Shown: positions 24,339 to 25,479 of the stretch, piece after piece
Layout of the letters: the number at the start of each line of letters is the position of its first letter
How positions within the stretch are numbered: the first letter of the stretch is position 1
Source of the DNA: Ophiothrix spiculata
Lineage: Eukaryota; Echinodermata; Ophiuroidea; Amphilepidida; Ophiotrichidae
DNA: 25,479 nucleotides
Assembly: GCA_000969725.1 (NCBI GenBank)
Contig: JXSR01S065002.1
Direction: 5' to 3' (one strand)
The notes under the pieces: generated by a model
What the model was told of the DNA's origin: nothing
Database searches by the model: none
What the model saw: the letters and a program-made list of their open reading frames with translations, nothing else
Translations under genes and position numbers: made by a program

Positions 24339-24833
24339 ATGGAGGCACCAAATGATCAGATCCCTGCCCAGAAGCCTGGTCGGAAGAAAGGCGAAAAAGA
24401 CATCAGTTACAGAACTGACAGAAGATTAAGGCAACAAGTTAGAAGAGTATGTGCGCCCGGACTAAATAAAAAAGGCTGGAAACTGTTCAACATAACAGCA
24501 GACGAAGTCTGTATCATCACCAAAGATAAGAACAATAATGTCACCCTCATAATGATGTCAGAAATGATTTGCAATATATTATTGTGTGATGGTGGGGGTG
24601 ATGACTTTATGCTGATTGCTGCCTTCAACATGCTGGATGTTGAGATTACAATTATCTCCAGTTTACCTGGGGATTTAATCAGAATCCTCACACCATCCGA
24701 TGCAGATACACAAGATACCCCGACCATCATTCTTGGGCATCTCCAAGAGCAACACTATTACAGTTTGCAAGCTGCGCCGCAGTCAAAAATAATCTACAAC
24801 GAAAAAACGAGCCCAACCTCAAGAAAATCATGA
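24339..24833 (+). CDS. OTU-like cysteine-protease domain fragment with basic N-terminus, copy B
   Basis: The ATG at 24339 opens a 164-residue frame: a basic, possibly DNA-binding N-terminus (AQKPGRKKGEKDISYRTDRR then LRQQVRRV), a hydrophobic middle, and DFMLIAAFNMLDVEITIISS then TIILGHLQEQHYYSLQ. The last two match the end of OTU domains: the helix and strand before the catalytic His, and the I.LGH..E.HYxSL strand that contains it. The catalytic Cys motif (DGxCxF) that should precede is absent, so either it is in another exon or this copy is inactive. OTU domains are deubiquitinases and are often found in transposon ORFs. The minus frame 24407-24730 is its shadow. Confidence 0.6.
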   Translation: MEAPNDQIPAQKPGRKKGEKDISYRTDRRLRQQVRRVCAPGLNKKGWKLFNITADEVCIITKDKNNNVTLIMMSEMICNILLCDGGGDDFMLIAAFNMLDVEITIISSLPGDLIRILTPSDADTQDTPTIILGHLQEQHYYSLQAAPQSKIIYNEKTSPTSRKS

Positions 24834-24930
24834 AGAGCGTGAAACAAAAAGGATAAAGGAAACAACATCAAAAAGAAAGTACAGAGGCCATAAAAGATTG
24901 TAATTCAAATTAGTTTCTGAAGTACCCACA

Positions 24931-25344
24931 ATGTCGAGGGCCAATGTAATTTCAGGAATGGAAGTTCCTATTGGACCATATAATGAAAATTTCAAGAGTG
25001 AATGGGCATTAACAGAAGAAAGCCATCTTCTGTTAGGCATTGATGGTGAGTCCAGATATTGGGCTAGCCTCAGCAAAAAGAGCATACCAATACGATATGG
25101 TCATTATTATGTTACCAATCTTCAGCAAGCATTATTTCTTGAATTTTGTGACAAAAAACGACAATCTGAAGGATCCAAGGCTCGGACTATTTCCTGGCAA
25201 CTTGGAATTCAAAATTTCAATGCATCTAATGGCTGGCCTACCAGATGGAAAAAAAGAATTGAGTTTGGGAATAAGAAGAGGGATAGTCAGAAAGTGTCTG
25301 ATTATTTCAAGGATCAACTGATAGTGTATGTACTTATGTCATGA
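24931..25344 (+). pseudogene. CENP-B/Tc5-type helix-turn-helix DNA-binding fragment
   Basis: The frame from the ATG reads GPYNENFKSEWALTEESHLL, LGIDGESRYWASLSKKSIPI, then YYVTNLQQALFLEFCDKKRQ, ARTISWQLGIQNFNASNGWP and TRWKKR. LQQALFxEFxxKKRxxG...IxNFxASNGWxxRWKKR is the DNA-binding half of a CENP-B/Tc5 transposase (HTH_Tnp_Tc5): F-x-A-S-x-G-W followed by R(F/W)KxR. After KKR the better continuation (ELSLGIRRGIVRK) is one base out of frame, so a one-base indel splits it. The first half is not a known part of that domain. No DDE domain follows in the last 130 bases. Confidence 0.65.
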
Positions 25345-25479
25345 AATTTAAAGGAGTGGGATTTTTGGGTAGATTCTTGCAAACTATGTTTTTTTGGATG
25401 ATTGCATCATGAAATTGTAAAAAAACGTGTTTGTCATTTTTTCGGCGGCCATCTTGGCATATTGGCAGCCATTTTTGAA

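Noticed and set aside
24407..24730. 107-codon minus-strand frame
   Set aside because: It is the shadow of the OTU-like frame, which has matching domain motifs and a duplicated N-terminus.
25040..25321. 93-codon frame overlapping the CENP-B/Tc5-like fragment
   Set aside because: Only its last part (ELSLGIRRGIVRK) is meaningful, as the frameshifted continuation of that domain; the rest is shadow.

Overview
This is AT-rich, repeat-laden metazoan DNA, most likely from a marine invertebrate; the phylum cannot be settled from the sequence. Support comes from GT-AG exon/intron structure with pyrimidine-rich acceptors, a 5'-truncated LINE of L2/CR1 type with an (ATT)n tail, a LINE endonuclease fragment, a tRNA-derived SINE head, TA-flanked foldback MITEs, and absence of any bacterial operon or ribosome-binding pattern. 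No complete intact gene is visible. Almost everything coding-like is a single exon, a decayed copy or a transposon piece.

Layout. 1-310: tandem ~87 bp satellite. 330-2407 and 7735-9957: two related copies of a decayed locus, containing a block of unknown function, the C-terminal part of a P-element/THAP9-like transposase, a second coding-like block, and (first copy only) a homeodomain-like exon. 3497-4372: pieces of the C-terminal lobe of a RecQ-like helicase. 4554-4847: foldback element. 4910-5935: decayed gene with a Cys-rich zinc-ribbon-like segment. 6092-7295: duplicated repeat, one copy split by a LINE whose empty site survives in the other copy. 7290-7602 (minus): decayed unknown gene. 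9960-10727: a 77-bp-arm hairpin abutting a terminal-inverted-repeat element. 11011-12110: SINE head and LINE endonuclease remnant.

12264-20400: a tandemly amplified region of RecQ-like helicase exons (eight recognisable copies of the Ia-to-DExH segment), mixed with a three-copy minus-strand ORF, acidic exons, a Pif1-like helicase C-terminal remnant (17243-18032), a 50-N gap and two more foldback MITEs. 20597-22852: exons of an unrecognised gene with a basic N-terminus and possible ribbon-helix-helix, a coiled-coil-like segment and a triplicated SH3/tudor-like segment. 23722-25344: SGNH-hydrolase-like, OTU-like and CENP-B/Tc5-type helix-turn-helix pieces, a mix typical of transposon-derived genes.

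How it fits together: the window reads as a graveyard and nursery of helicase and transposase exons spread by segmental duplication. Different copies carry different lesions. The most unusual items are the helicase exon array with a DECH-type box, the transposase-plus-homeodomain-like arrangement, the two insertions whose empty sites lie in the same window, and the RHH-like exon.
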